A program made the translations under genes and the position numbers. The notes under the pieces are model-generated. The model had not been told where the DNA came from and ran no database searches. It was given only the letters and a program-made list of their open reading frames with translations. Below are positions 7,359 to 16,291 of a DNA stretch of 64,000 nucleotides, one piece after another. The stretch comes from Streptomyces malachitofuscus (GTDB lineage Bacteria > Actinomycetota > Actinomycetes > Streptomycetales > Streptomycetaceae): NCBI RefSeq assembly GCF_014650055.1, contig NZ_BMUF01000016.1, forward strand, positions 62,001 to 126,000. The letters run 5' to 3'. The number at the start of each line of letters is the position of its first letter. The stretch's first letter is position 1.

Positions 7359-7432
7359 TCGGGGTGGCGGGATTTGAACCCACGACCTCTTCGTCCCGAA
7401 CGAAGCGCGCTGCCAAGCTGCGCTACACCCCG
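7359..7432 (-). tRNA. tRNA-Pro(CGG)
   Basis: 74 nt on the minus strand. Acceptor arms CGGGGTG and CACCCCG pair fully, with discriminator A. The anticodon arm is CTTCG-TTCGGGA-CGAAG, giving anticodon CGG for CCG codons. The T-arm contains GGTTCAAATCC. No CCA is encoded. Its 3' end faces the accessory island and is the likely integration target. Confidence 0.95.
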
Positions 7433-7480
7433 ATCGTCGCTGCTGTCGCGGCGACGACGTTTACTTTAGCCCACCGGTGG

Positions 7481-8254
7481 CTAGAGGCGAAATCCGGTTT
7501 TCGAGGGGCGACGGCGGACCGGGTTCGGGCGGGCGTGGTCCAGGGCGACGAGGAGGACGGCCAGGGCGTAGAAGGCGAGGCCGACGAGGAGGGCGTTGGC
7601 GAGGACGTTCTTGTAGCCGTGCCGGACGACGTCCAGGAAGGGGTAGAGGTAGCGAGTGGGGGAGCCGGGGAGGAGTTCGCCCCGGGCCAGGGTGAAGGCC
7701 AGGTAGGCCAGGGGGTAGAGCAGCCAGGTCGCGGCCTGGCGGAGGTGCATGCGGGCGGGTGGGGAGAGGAGGAGCCACTCCAGGAGCGCGGCGACCGGGA
7801 GCACCGTGTGCAGGGTGTGGGCCGCGAGGGGCTCCAGCCAGGCGGGTCCGGCGGAGCCGTCCGCCATGGCGAAGCGCGGGGTGGCGTCCGCCAGGAGCAC
7901 GTGGTGGACCAGGCCCGCCATGGTCACGTAGAGGAGTGTCGCTCCGGTGACGGCTCCCGGCAGCGGATGGCGGGCGAGCCACGCGCGGCGGGCCGACGCC
8001 AGCATGACCACGGCCAGCACGACCGCGCTCTGGATCGCGAAGTAGCTGAGGACCCGGGCCGGGCTGCCGAGGAGGGTCTCGACCAGTACCGCGCCGGTCG
8101 CCAGCAGCGCCAGTGCCAGGCGGTACGCCGCCGCCACGGGCCGCCGTACCAGCGGTACGACGGCTCTGGCGGGGACGGCGGACGGGAGGATCCGGGGCCT
8201 CGTGCGCGGCAGGGCGGGGAGGTCCGGGATGTCCCTGGGTATCGGGGCGGTCAT
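7481..8254 (-). CDS. Pr6Pr-family integral membrane protein
   Basis: 257 aa with about six hydrophobic segments, including YRLALALLATGAVLVETLL and VLSYFAIQSAVVLAVVMLA. The motif LAYLAFTLARGELLPGSPTRYLYPFLDV is typical of the Pr6Pr (FAR-17a/AIG1-like) membrane family, whose function in actinobacteria is not established. The C-terminus is Arg-rich and probably cytoplasmic. The gene stops about 50 bases from the tRNA-Pro 5' end and marks the first core gene after the island. It is followed on the same strand by no obvious partner; the metallophosphoesterase upstream is 55 bases away and may be co-transcribed. Confidence 0.8.
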   Translation of the reverse strand: MTAPIPRDIPDLPALPRTRPRILPSAVPARAVVPLVRRPVAAAYRLALALLATGAVLVETLLGSPARVLSYFAIQSAVVLAVVMLASARRAWLARHPLPGAVTGATLLYVTMAGLVHHVLLADATPRFAMADGSAGPAWLEPLAAHTLHTVLPVAALLEWLLLSPPARMHLRQAATWLLYPLAYLAFTLARGELLPGSPTRYLYPFLDVVRHGYKNVLANALLVGLAFYALAVLLVALDHARPNPVRRRPSKTGFRL

Positions 8255-8309
8255 GCACCCCAGCGTGAGCGGATGTCCCGTACGGGGCGATATGAGTGGG
8301 CCGGACGGG

Positions 8310-9251
8310 TTACCGGAGGGTGCCCTGGTCCCGGTCCACGAGGGTCAGCAGGGTCGCCTCCGGGGGGCAGGCGAAGCGCACCGGTGTGTAGCGGCTGGTG
8401 CCGCAGCCCGCCGAGACGTGGAGGTAGGACGTACGGCCGTCCGCCGTGTGCGTGGACAGGCCCTTCACGCGGTCCGTGTCCAGGTCGCAGTTGGTGACCA
8501 GGGCGCCGTAGAAGGGGATGCAGAGCTGGCCGCCGTGGGTGTGGCCGGCCAGGACCAGGGGGTAGCCGTCGGCGGTGAAGGCGTCCAGGACGCGCAGGTA
8601 GGGGGCGTGGACGACGGCCATGGAGAAGTCCGCGGTGTCCGAGGGGCCGCCCGCCACCTCCGGGTAGCGGTCGCGCTTGATGTGCGGGTCGTCCAGGCCG
8701 GTCAGCTCGACGGACGCGCCCTCGATCTTCAGGGTGCCCCGGGTGTTCGTCAGGTTCAGCCAGCCCGCCGAGTCGAATCCGTCCCGCAGGTCCTCCCACG
8801 GGTTGTGGACCGCGCCGACCACGGGCGGGTTGCCGTTCAGGCCGTGCCGGCCCTGGACCTTCTCGAGCAGGTAGCGGGCGGGGTTGCGCGGCTTGGGGCC
8901 GTAGTAGTCGTTGGAGCCGAAGACGTACGCGCCCGGGAACTCCATCAGGGGGCCGAGCGCGTCGAGGACCTCGGGGACGCCCTCGGGGTCGGAGAGGTTG
9001 TCGCCCGTGTTGATCACGAAGTCGGGGCGCAGGCCCGCCAGGGAGCGCAGCCAGCGCTGCTTCTTGCGCTGGCCGCCGACCATGTGGATGTCGGAGACCT
9101 GGAGCACGCGCAAGGGGCGCATCCCGGAGGGCAGTACGGGGACGGTCACCCGCCGCAGTCGGAAGGAGCGGGCCTCGAAGCCCGCCGCGTACAGCAGTCC
9201 GGCGGCACCGGCCGCCGTGATTCCCAGGGGGATTCCGTATCGCGCGCGCAT
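8310..9251 (-). CDS. Metallophosphoesterase, N-terminally anchored
   Basis: 313 aa. The calcineurin-like signature is complete: SDIH (Asp54, His56), TGDNLSD (Asp83), GSNDYY in place of the usual GNHE, VVHAP and GHTHGGQL. A hydrophobic N-terminal segment (GIPLGITAAGAAGLLYAAGF) suggests a membrane anchor with the domain outside or at the membrane. The family is related to YkuE/YaeI-type phosphodiesterases that act on lipid or nucleotide phosphoesters; the substrate here is unknown. It is divergent from the YqeY gene with about 100 bases between, where both promoters should lie. Confidence 0.88.
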   Translation of the reverse strand: MRARYGIPLGITAAGAAGLLYAAGFEARSFRLRRVTVPVLPSGMRPLRVLQVSDIHMVGGQRKKQRWLRSLAGLRPDFVINTGDNLSDPEGVPEVLDALGPLMEFPGAYVFGSNDYYGPKPRNPARYLLEKVQGRHGLNGNPPVVGAVHNPWEDLRDGFDSAGWLNLTNTRGTLKIEGASVELTGLDDPHIKRDRYPEVAGGPSDTADFSMAVVHAPYLRVLDAFTADGYPLVLAGHTHGGQLCIPFYGALVTNCDLDTDRVKGLSTHTADGRTSYLHVSAGCGTSRYTPVRFACPPEATLLTLVDRDQGTLR

Positions 9252-9354
9252 ACGTCCATGGTGTCAGACCTTGGACGGCCGGCCGAACGCGCCTTCAACC
9301 AGGGCGCCTTAAATGTGCGGGCGTCCTGGTACCCGCACCTGCGACAATCAAGCC

Positions 9355-9819
9355 ATGACCACGCTCAAGTCGAAGCTGCAGGATGACCTCAACGCCGCGA
9401 TCAAGGAGCGCGACGAGCTCCGCTCCTCGACGCTCCGGCTGACGCTCGCCGCGATCACCAAGGAGGAGGTCGCGGGGAAGGAGAAGCGTGAGCTCTCCGA
9501 CGACGAGGTGCAGAAGGTGATCACCCGCGAGGCGAAGAAGCGCCGCGAGGCGGCGGAGGCGTTCGCGCAGGGCGGCCGCCCGGAGCAGTCCGAGCGGGAG
9601 AAGGCGGAGGGCGAGGTCCTGGCCGCGTACCTGCCCAAGCAGCTGTCCGACGAGGAGCTGAACGCGATCGTCTCCCAGGCCGTGGAGGAGGCGAAGGCGG
9701 CGGGTGCGGAAGGGCCGCGGGCCATGGGCGCCGTGATGAAGATCGTGAACCCGAAGGTGGCCGGGCAGGCGGAGGGCGGCCGGGTGGCCGCCGCCGTGAA
9801 GAAGTTGCTGGCCGGCTGA
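9355..9819 (+). CDS. GatB/YqeY domain protein
   Basis: 154 aa, entirely a YqeY-type helical domain: MTTLKSKLQDDLNAAIKERD at the start, then LRLTLAAITKEEV and LAAYLPKQLSDEEL, ending with a Gly-rich VNPKVAGQAEGGRVAAAVKK segment. The domain matches the tail of GatB, which binds tRNA in amidotransferases, but free-standing YqeY proteins have no settled role. ATG 9355 is preferred because the domain begins immediately; an in-frame GTG further up would add 14 unrelated residues. The gene is convergent with the penicillin-binding protein across a strong hairpin. Confidence 0.88.
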   Translation: MTTLKSKLQDDLNAAIKERDELRSSTLRLTLAAITKEEVAGKEKRELSDDEVQKVITREAKKRREAAEAFAQGGRPEQSEREKAEGEVLAAYLPKQLSDEELNAIVSQAVEEAKAAGAEGPRAMGAVMKIVNPKVAGQAEGGRVAAAVKKLLAG

Positions 9820-9851
9820 GGCCCCGCCCCGGGTCCGGCGAGTACGACGGC

Positions 9852-9889
9852 GAACGGCCCCTTCCCCCACGCGGGGGAAGGGGCCGTTC
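9852..9889. terminator. Bidirectional terminator between yqeY-type gene and PBP gene
   Basis: A perfect 17-bp stem (GAACGGCCCCTTCCCCC at 9852-9868 with its complement at 9873-9889) and a 4-base loop lie between two convergent genes. Its G/C-rich stem with no long T-run is the usual Streptomyces form and can serve both strands. Confidence 0.8.
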
Positions 9890-9913
9890 CTCATGCCCGT
9901 GCCGCCGGGGCGG

Positions 9914-12199
9914 TCAGTCGCGTCCTCCGGGGCCGTTGCCCGGGCCCTGGATGAAGCCCTCCGGGACGGAGAAGGTCGGGTCCGGCTCGGTGCCGCCCGG
10001 GCCGCCTCCGCCGTTGCCGCCCCCGTTGCCGTTGCCGCCGCCGATCAGGCCGCCGATGAGACCGCCGTCGCCGTTGTTGCCGTCGTCACGGTCGTCCTCG
10101 TCGCGGTCTCGGTCCTTGTCGCGGTCCTTGGCGTCCGGGATGTGCACCAGGTTGAAGGAGGGGGACTCCTTGCCCGCCAGGGCGCCGGTCATGGCGTCCT
10201 TCCAGATGGGGCCCGGTACCGCGCCGCCGAAGACGAGCGGGTGGTACTGGCCGCCGATCGTGATGTCCTTCATCTGGACCTTCTGGGTGGCGCTGCCCAC
10301 CCAGACGGCGCCCGACAGGTTCGGCGTGTAGCCGACGAACCAGGCGTTCCTGCGCTCGTCCGTCGTACCCGTCTTACCGGCGTTGGCGCGGTCGCTGAGG
10401 CCGGCCGCGGTACCCGTACCGGAGTCGATCACGCCCTGCAGCAGGGTGTTGACCGTGTCCGCGGTCTTCTCGCTCATCGCGCGGGAGCACGTCGACTTCG
10501 GCACCTCGAGCGACTTCTGCTTGTTGCCGACCTTCTGGGTGATCGACTCGATGGCGACCGGCGTGCAGTACATGCCCCGGGAGGCGAAGGCGGCGTACGC
10601 GCTCGCCATCGAGAGGGGCGAGAGGCCGGTGGAACCGAGGGTCATCGAGGAGGGCACCTCGGGGATCTTCTCCCCGTTGCCCTGGACCACGCCGAGCTTG
10701 TCGGTCATCGTCACCACCGGGCACATGCCGATGTCCTCGATCATCTGTACGAAGTAGGTGTTGACCGACTTCGCCATCGCTTCCTTGAGCGCGTACGGGC
10801 CCACCTCGGACTCGTTCTCGTTCTCGAGCTTGTAGCCGTTGTCGTTCACCCAGGGCTTCTCGCACCCGCGCACGGTCGACGGGTACGGCATCGAGTACGG
10901 GGCGGAGTGCGTCTGGGTCGGCGGCCGGCCCTCCTCCAGGGCCGCGGCGGCCACGAACGGCTTGAACGTCGATCCTGTCGGGAACCCGAAGTTCGAGCCG
11001 CCCCAGGCCTTGTCGACCGAGAAGTTGATCTCGATCTCGTTCTTGCCGTAGCCGTACGGCTTCGACTGGCCCATCGCGACGATCTTGCCGGTGCCGGGCT
11101 CGACCAGCGTGCTCGCCGCGGCGACCGGGTCGGACTGGTAGACGTGGTCCTTGAGCGACTGCTGCACCGACTCCTGTGCCTGCGGGTCGAGCGTCGTACG
11201 GATGGTCAGGCCGCCCTGGTTCCAGATCTTCGCCCGGTCCTCCCTCGTCTTGCCGAAGACCGGGTCGTTCAGGAACACCTCGTGCACGTAGTCGCAGAAG
11301 AAGCCCGCTCCCTTGACCGCCGTGATGCAACCGTTCTTCGGCTTGCTGACGTTCAGGCCGAGCGGGCTCTTCGCCGCCTTGTCGGCCTGCTCCGGGGAGA
11401 TGTCGCCGACCTCGGCCATCCGCTGCAGGACGACATTGCGCCGCTTCTTCGCCTCCGTCTCGTCGTTGACCGGGTCGTAGCGGCTCGGCGACTGGACGAG
11501 ACCGGCGAGGAGGGCGGACTCCTGGAGATTGAGGTCCTTGGCGGGCTTGGAGAAGTAGCGCTGGGCGGCCGCCTCGATGCCGTAGGCCTGCTGGCCGAAG
11601 AAGGTGATGTTCAGATAGTTCTCGAGGATCTTCTTCTTGCCCAGCTCCTCCTCGACCTGGATCGCGTACTTCAGTTCGCGGATCTTGCGGCCGATGGTCT
11701 GCTGGGTGGCCTGCGCGACCTTGGTCGGGTCGTCACCGGCCTCCTCGACGAAGACGTTCTTGACGTACTGCTGCGTGAGCGTGGAAGCGCCCTCGGAGAC
11801 CTCGCCGCTGCGCGCGTTGCTGTTGAGCGCGCGCAGGACGCCCTTCAGGTCGACCGCGCCGTGCTGGTAGAAGCGCGAGTCCTCGATCGCGACGATCGCC
11901 TTCTGCATGTACGGCGAGATGTCCTTGAGGTCGACCACCGTGCGGTCGCGCGAGTAGACCGTGGCGATCTGGCCGCCCTCGGCGTCGAGGATGGTGGTGC
12001 GCTGGCTCAGCGGCGGGGTCTTGAGGTTGGCCGGGAGCTCGTCGAAGCTCTCGACCGATCCCTTGGCCGCGAGGCCCAGCGCGCCCACGGCGGGCAGGGC
12101 GATGCCGGCCATGACGGCCCCCGCGAGGACACTGACACCGAGGAACTTGGCGGCCTGCTGCGTGGGAGACAGACCACCGCCCGAGCGCTTCTTTGGCAT
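9914..12199 (-). CDS. ponA: Class A penicillin-binding protein (transglycosylase/transpeptidase)
   Basis: 761 aa bifunctional peptidoglycan synthase. A short basic cytoplasmic start and one membrane anchor (residues about 18-45) precede a GT51 transglycosylase domain with EDSRFYQHGAVD and STLTQQYVKNVF. The transpeptidase domain has STFKP (nucleophile Ser), SVN and KTGTTDE, the three penicillin-binding motifs. The C-terminus is a charged DRDKDRDRDEDDRDD run followed by a Gly/Asn-rich tail, probably disordered and in the wall. The gene is divergent from wblA with a 429-base shared upstream region. High confidence in function; assignment to a particular PBP number is from synteny memory only. 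Confidence 0.95.
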   Translation of the reverse strand: MPKKRSGGGLSPTQQAAKFLGVSVLAGAVMAGIALPAVGALGLAAKGSVESFDELPANLKTPPLSQRTTILDAEGGQIATVYSRDRTVVDLKDISPYMQKAIVAIEDSRFYQHGAVDLKGVLRALNSNARSGEVSEGASTLTQQYVKNVFVEEAGDDPTKVAQATQQTIGRKIRELKYAIQVEEELGKKKILENYLNITFFGQQAYGIEAAAQRYFSKPAKDLNLQESALLAGLVQSPSRYDPVNDETEAKKRRNVVLQRMAEVGDISPEQADKAAKSPLGLNVSKPKNGCITAVKGAGFFCDYVHEVFLNDPVFGKTREDRAKIWNQGGLTIRTTLDPQAQESVQQSLKDHVYQSDPVAAASTLVEPGTGKIVAMGQSKPYGYGKNEIEINFSVDKAWGGSNFGFPTGSTFKPFVAAAALEEGRPPTQTHSAPYSMPYPSTVRGCEKPWVNDNGYKLENENESEVGPYALKEAMAKSVNTYFVQMIEDIGMCPVVTMTDKLGVVQGNGEKIPEVPSSMTLGSTGLSPLSMASAYAAFASRGMYCTPVAIESITQKVGNKQKSLEVPKSTCSRAMSEKTADTVNTLLQGVIDSGTGTAAGLSDRANAGKTGTTDERRNAWFVGYTPNLSGAVWVGSATQKVQMKDITIGGQYHPLVFGGAVPGPIWKDAMTGALAGKESPSFNLVHIPDAKDRDKDRDRDEDDRDDGNNGDGGLIGGLIGGGNGNGGGNGGGGPGGTEPDPTFSVPEGFIQGPGNGPGGRD

Positions 12200-12628
12200 G
12201 GGAGCAGCCTACGTTCTCATTCGCCGGACAAGCGTATATGCCTTGGCCTAAGCTGCACTCAACTGTCACAGCAGTGAGGCCACGTATCAATACGTCCGGC
12301 GACCCCGAATCGTTCCGGATCTCTTCGACTTTCTTCATATGAGTTCGGTCGAGGGGTGTTGAGCCCGTGTCCGGATCCGCCTCGTGTGTCATGCGGTGTC
12401 CGTTGTGACGCAACTGAACTGACCCGAAACACCCCCTTTGCCCCGCATGTCGCCCCCTCACTCCCCCGGGTGATCTGCCGCTTACCCATAGTCCGTTCGG
12501 ACCATTCAAGATTGGGCCCGCTGGGGGTGTTGCGCTGTGCCCACCTTCCGTAACGTCCTCAACTGGCGGCGGTGAATATGCCGCTGCCGCCGTGGGGGAG
12601 CCTCGATTCGGGAGAGGACGGCGCCGGT
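12200..12628. other. 429-bp divergent control region of ponA-type gene and wblA
   Basis: No gene is visible. GC is lower than in the flanking genes in the 12230-12330 part (for example TTCGACTTTCTTCATATGAG), which suits promoters. Further right, TGATCTGCCGCTTACCC and ATTCAAGATTGGGCCC stretches may form part of the wblA promoter and leader. The long distance to the wblA start implies an untranslated leader or several regulator sites, as expected for a developmental gene. I could not define a convincing -35/-10 pair. Confidence 0.5.
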
Positions 12629-12967
12629 ATGGGCTGGGTTACCGACTGGAGTGCGCAGGCTGCCTGTCGCACTACCGATCCGGATGAACTGTTCGTTCAA
12701 GGAGCAGCGCAGAACAGGGCCAAGGCGGTGTGCACCGGATGCCCGGTGCGTACGGAGTGCCTGGCCGACGCGCTCGACAACCGCGTCGAGTTCGGCGTGT
12801 GGGGAGGCATGACGGAACGCGAGCGCCGCGCGCTGCTGCGCCGGCGGCCCACCGTGACCTCCTGGCGCAGGCTGCTGGAGACCGCGCGCTCGGAGTACGA
12901 GCGGGGGACGGGTGTCGTACCTCTCAACGACGACGAGGTCTACGAGAACTTCGCCGCGGTGAGCTGA
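12629..12967 (+). CDS. wblA: WhiB-like iron-sulfur regulator WblA
   Basis: 112 aa. Four cysteines (13, 35, 38, 44) in the C-x21-C-x2-C-x5-C spacing bind a [4Fe-4S] cluster, and the GVWGG turn plus the Arg-rich ERRALLRRR segment contact sigma factor and DNA. The WGGMTERERR pattern, the length and the acidic C-terminus (NDDEVYENF) match WblA, which in Streptomyces promotes aerial mycelium maturation and represses antibiotic production. ATG 12629 has GGAGAGGA ten bases upstream; the open frame starts 57 bases earlier but lacks such a site. Neighbouring ArsA-like genes and the divergent PBP gene match the known wblA locus. Confidence 0.93.
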   Translation: MGWVTDWSAQAACRTTDPDELFVQGAAQNRAKAVCTGCPVRTECLADALDNRVEFGVWGGMTERERRALLRRRPTVTSWRRLLETARSEYERGTGVVPLNDDEVYENFAAVS

Positions 12968-13004
12968 GGGCCCTCGGGGGGTCCGTGGTCCCGCCCTGCC
13001 GGGC

Positions 13005-14396
13005 CTAGGGCGTGGTGGGCAGCTCCGGCCGGTCGGCGGCGAGCCGGTCGCCGATGTCCCGCAGCCCTGTGAGGTCGTGCACATCGCCGGGCAGTGCGGC
13101 CACCTCGGTCACCGCCACCTCGGGGTGGAGCGCGATGAAGCGGTCGCGTGTGCGCTGCTCGCGTGAGAGCAGCTGCATCCGCTCGGCGTGCAGCCTCAGC
13201 AGGCCCGCGGTGAGACGGTCGACGGGCCGCTCCGCGTCGGCATCCGGGTCCGTGTCCGCGTCCGTGGGGTCGACGTCCGTGGGGTCGACGTCCGTGGGAG
13301 CGGGGGAGCCTCCGTCGGGAACGTCCGGTGTAGCGGGCGATTCTGAACTGTCGTACGTGTCGGGAGAGTTACGAAGTCCAGCTTTCCCGTCCTCCTGATC
13401 CACAATGCGGGGGTCCTCAAGATTTTCCGCGGCGGCGAGCGCCCGCTCCGCCGAGAGCCGGTCCGCGCCGCTGCCATGGACCCGGTTGAGCACCAGACCG
13501 GCCAGCGGCATGTCCTCCGCGGCCAGCCGCTCCACGAAGTACGCGGCCTCGCGCAGCGCGTCCCGCTCCGGGGCCGCCACCACCAGGAACGCCGTCCCGG
13601 GCGCCTGGAGCAGCTTGTACGTGGCGTCCGCGCGCGTACGGAACCCGCCGAACATGGAGTCCATCGCGGCCACGAAGGTCTGTACGTCCTTCAGCAGCTG
13701 ACCGCCGAGCACCTTGCCCAGCGCGCCGGTCATCATCGACATGCCGACGTTCAGGAACTTCATCCCCGCGCGGCCGCCGACCTTCGCCGGGGCCAGCAGG
13801 ACGCGGATGAGCTTGCCGTCGAGGAAGGACCCGAGCCGCTTGGGCGCGTCCAGGAAGTCCAGCGCGGAGCGCGAGGGCGGGGTGTCGACCACGATGAGGT
13901 CCCACTCGTCCCGGGAGCGCAGCTGCCCCAGCTTCTCCATCGCCATGTACTCCTGCGTGCCCGCGAAGCCCGCAGAGAGCGACTGGTAGAAGGGGTTGCC
14001 CAGGATCGCGGCGGCCCGCTCGGCGTCCGCGTGCGCCTCGACGATCTCGTCGAAGGTGCGCTTCATGTCGAGCATCATCGCGTGCAGTTCGCCACCCGCG
14101 GAGTCGTCGATGCCCTTCACGCGGCGCGGGGTGTTGTCGAGCGAGTCGATCCCCATGGACTGGGCGAGCCGGCGGGCCGGGTCGATGGTGAGAACGACCA
14201 CCTTGCGTCCCCGCTCGGCCGCGCGCAGGCCCAGCGCCGCCGCGGTGGTCGTCTTGCCGACGCCGCCCGAGCCGCAGCACACCACGATCCGGGTGTCCGG
14301 GTCCTCGATCAGCGGGTCGATGTCGAGCGTGCGGGTGGGGGAGAGGTGGTGACGGGCCGGGTCGTGGGTCCCCGCCGGTTCCGGACGACGGCTCAT
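13005..14396 (-). CDS. ArsA/Get3-like ATPase, distal copy
   Basis: 463 aa. The P-loop is the deviant form CCGSGGVGKTTTAAALG, followed by switch elements IDPARRLAQSMG and VVDTPPSRSALDFL, typical of ArsA/Get3 ATPases, which dimerise around nucleotide and carry client proteins or drive oxyanion export. No arsenite-binding cysteines or arsB partner are seen, so arsenite export is unlikely. About residues 345-400 form an Asp/Pro/Thr-rich insert (PTDVDPTDVDPTDADTDPDA) encoded by a 15-bp tandem repeat near 13261-13298. Start ATG 14396 has AGGGGA upstream. It follows the paired ArsA-like gene by 118 bases. Its position beside wblA is conserved in streptomycetes. Confidence 0.85.
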   Translation of the reverse strand: MSRRPEPAGTHDPARHHLSPTRTLDIDPLIEDPDTRIVVCCGSGGVGKTTTAAALGLRAAERGRKVVVLTIDPARRLAQSMGIDSLDNTPRRVKGIDDSAGGELHAMMLDMKRTFDEIVEAHADAERAAAILGNPFYQSLSAGFAGTQEYMAMEKLGQLRSRDEWDLIVVDTPPSRSALDFLDAPKRLGSFLDGKLIRVLLAPAKVGGRAGMKFLNVGMSMMTGALGKVLGGQLLKDVQTFVAAMDSMFGGFRTRADATYKLLQAPGTAFLVVAAPERDALREAAYFVERLAAEDMPLAGLVLNRVHGSGADRLSAERALAAAENLEDPRIVDQEDGKAGLRNSPDTYDSSESPATPDVPDGGSPAPTDVDPTDVDPTDADTDPDADAERPVDRLTAGLLRLHAERMQLLSREQRTRDRFIALHPEVAVTEVAALPGDVHDLTGLRDIGDRLAADRPELPTTP

Positions 14397-14514
14397 GGCA
14401 TCCCCTGCTTCCGGTGCTTCCGATTCCGGTACTCCCGGCACGTGCCGGGACCGGTACGGCGGTGGCGGTGACGGAGGTGACGGCCGCCGCGGGGCAGCCG
14501 GGACACGCGGGCGG

Positions 14515-15492
14515 TCACGACACGTCCTGTTCGCGCAGCTGCCTGGCCAGCGCGTACAGCCCGGCCAGGTCCATGCCCTCCGGGAGCAGCGGAAGTTCGT
14601 GCAACGGCACGTCCAGGTCCGCCAGCACGGCGCGCTGCTCCGTCTCCAGCGCGTACCGCTCGGCGTACTCCTCCGCCTGCGCGAGCAGTGGCTCCACCAG
14701 CCGCTCGGCGTGTCCGCCGCGCCGCGCGCCGCCCAGGCCGGCGGACGACAGCGCCCGCGCGACAGAGGAACGAGGGACCGCCGCCACGAGTTCCAGGGCG
14801 TCCGCGTCCAGCACCTGCGGCCGCACCATGTTCACGATGACCCTGCCCACCGGCAGCCGGGCCGCGCGCAGTTCCGCAATGCCGTCCGCGGTCTCCTGGA
14901 CCGGCATTTCCTCCAGCAGCGTCACCAGGTGCACGGCCGTCTCCGGCGATTTCAGCACCCGCATGACGGCCTGCGCCTGATTGTGTATCGGGCCGATCTT
15001 GGCGAGACCGGCCACCTCGTCGTTGACGTTCAGGAAGCGGGTGATGCGGCCGGTCGGCGGGGCGTCCATGACGACGTAGTCGTAGACGAACCGGCCGTTG
15101 CGGTCCTTGCGCCGCACCGCCTCGCACGCCTTGCCGGTCAGCAGGACATCCCGGACGCCGGGGGCGATGGTGGTGGCGAAGTCGATCGCGCCGAGCTTTC
15201 TGAGGGCCCGGCCGGCGCTGCCCAGTTTGTAGAACATCTGGAGGTAGTCCAGAAGCGCCAGTTCGGGGTCGATGGCGAGGGCGAACACCTCGCCGCCCCC
15301 CGGTGCGACGGCGATCTTCCGTTCCTCGTACGGCAGCGCCTCCGTCTCGAAGAGCTGTGCGATGCCCTGCCGACCCTCGACCTCGACGAGAAGCGTCCGC
15401 TTCCCCTCCGTGGCCAGGGCCAGCGCGAGGGCCGCGGCCACCGTGGTCTTGCCGGTTCCGCCCTTGCCACTGACGACCTGGAGCCTGCTCAC
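14515..15492 (-). CDS. ArsA/Get3-like ATPase, proximal copy
   Basis: 325 aa from GTG 15492. Walker A is VVSGKGGTGKTTVAAALAL at the extreme N-terminus; DYVVMDAPPTGRITRFLNV is the switch II region. It lacks the membrane-insertion hydrophobic groove residues I would expect in a tail-anchor chaperone, so the client is unknown. It is first in a two-gene unit with the larger ArsA-like gene, and the pair probably works as a heteromer, as similar tandem ArsA pairs do in actinobacteria (inference). It is divergent from the DUF4177 gene with 173 bases between; no clear ribosome site precedes the GTG. Confidence 0.85.
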   Translation of the reverse strand: MSRLQVVSGKGGTGKTTVAAALALALATEGKRTLLVEVEGRQGIAQLFETEALPYEERKIAVAPGGGEVFALAIDPELALLDYLQMFYKLGSAGRALRKLGAIDFATTIAPGVRDVLLTGKACEAVRRKDRNGRFVYDYVVMDAPPTGRITRFLNVNDEVAGLAKIGPIHNQAQAVMRVLKSPETAVHLVTLLEEMPVQETADGIAELRAARLPVGRVIVNMVRPQVLDADALELVAAVPRSSVARALSSAGLGGARRGGHAERLVEPLLAQAEEYAERYALETEQRAVLADLDVPLHELPLLPEGMDLAGLYALARQLREQDVS

Positions 15493-15665
15493 GTCTTCGA
15501 GCCTAAATGCTCGCCGCGCGGCCCGGCGGCTCCGGGTGGCGGTTCGCGGCCCTCGCGCCCCCGCGCGTGGGCGGACACGGCGGCCCTCGCCCCCGCGCGG
15601 CGGGCGGGCACACGGGGTGGGCGGGGGCCGCGGGACCGGCTGCGACAGCGGCTAGAGTCGGCCGC

Positions 15666-15827
15666 ATGACCAAGTGGGAATACGCGACTGTGCCGCTGCT
15701 CGTCCACGCGACGAAGCAGATTCTTGACACCTGGGGCGAGGACGGCTGGGAGCTCGTCCAGGTCGTGCCCGGGCCGAACAACCCGGAGCAGCTGGTGGCC
15801 TACCTGAAGCGCGAGAAGCAGGCATGA
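15666..15827 (+). CDS. Small DUF4177-type protein
   Basis: 53 aa: TKWEYATVPLLVHATKQILD, then a WGEDGWELVQVVPG core and a short charged tail. The WEY...GWELV pattern defines the DUF4177 family, a tiny beta-alpha domain of unknown function. ATG 15666 is chosen because the domain starts there; the frame is open far upstream without coding character. The stop overlaps the RidA gene start by four bases (ATGA), so the two are translationally coupled. Confidence 0.85.
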   Translation: MTKWEYATVPLLVHATKQILDTWGEDGWELVQVVPGPNNPEQLVAYLKREKQA

Positions 15828-16291
15828 GCGCCGTCGAGGCGAAGCTGGCCGAGCTGGGCCTGCGCCTGCCGGAGGTCGTGCCGCCGCTGGCCGCGTACCA
15901 GCCGGCCGTGCGGTCGGGACAGTACGTCTACACGTCCGGTCAGCTGCCCATGGTGGACGGCAAGCTTCCGACGACGGGCAAGGTCGGCGCGGAGATCACC
16001 CCCGAGGAGGCGAAGGAACTGGCGCGCACCTGTGCGCTGAACGCCCTCGCCGCGGTCAAGTCCGTCGCCGGGGACCTGGACCGGGTGGCGCGCGTGGTGA
16101 AGGTCGTGGGCTTCGTCGCCTCGGCCGCGGACTTCACGGGCCAGCCGGGCGTCGTCAACGGCGCGAGCGAGCTGCTCGGCGAGGTCCTCGGCGACAAGGG
16201 CGTCCACGCCCGCAGCGCGGTGGGCGTCGCGGTACTGCCGCTGGACGCACCGGTGGAGGTCGAGATCCAGGTGGAACTCACGGAGGCGTAG
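15824..16291 (+). CDS. RidA-family (YjgF/UK114-like) protein
   Basis: 155 aa. The chorismate-mutase-like fold of the family is recognisable from VRSGQYVYTSGQLPMVDGKL and the C-terminal HARSAVGVAVLPLDAPVEVE, which supplies the substrate Arg. RidA proteins hydrolyse reactive enamine/imine intermediates from amino-acid metabolism. This belongs to the longer actinobacterial subgroup rather than the 128-aa archetype, so the deaminase activity is not assured. It overlaps the DUF4177 gene by four bases. A 385-bp gene-free stretch follows. Confidence 0.85.
   Translation: MSAVEAKLAELGLRLPEVVPPLAAYQPAVRSGQYVYTSGQLPMVDGKLPTTGKVGAEITPEEAKELARTCALNALAAVKSVAGDLDRVARVVKVVGFVASAADFTGQPGVVNGASELLGEVLGDKGVHARSAVGVAVLPLDAPVEVEIQVELTEA

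Noticed and set aside
9893..12277. Long plus-strand frame opposite the penicillin-binding protein
   Set aside because: It is a mirror of GC-rich coding DNA; the minus-strand protein has complete catalytic motifs.
13005..15492. Arsenic resistance operon
   Set aside because: The ArsA-like proteins lack metal-binding Cys sets and no arsB, arsC or arsR gene is present.
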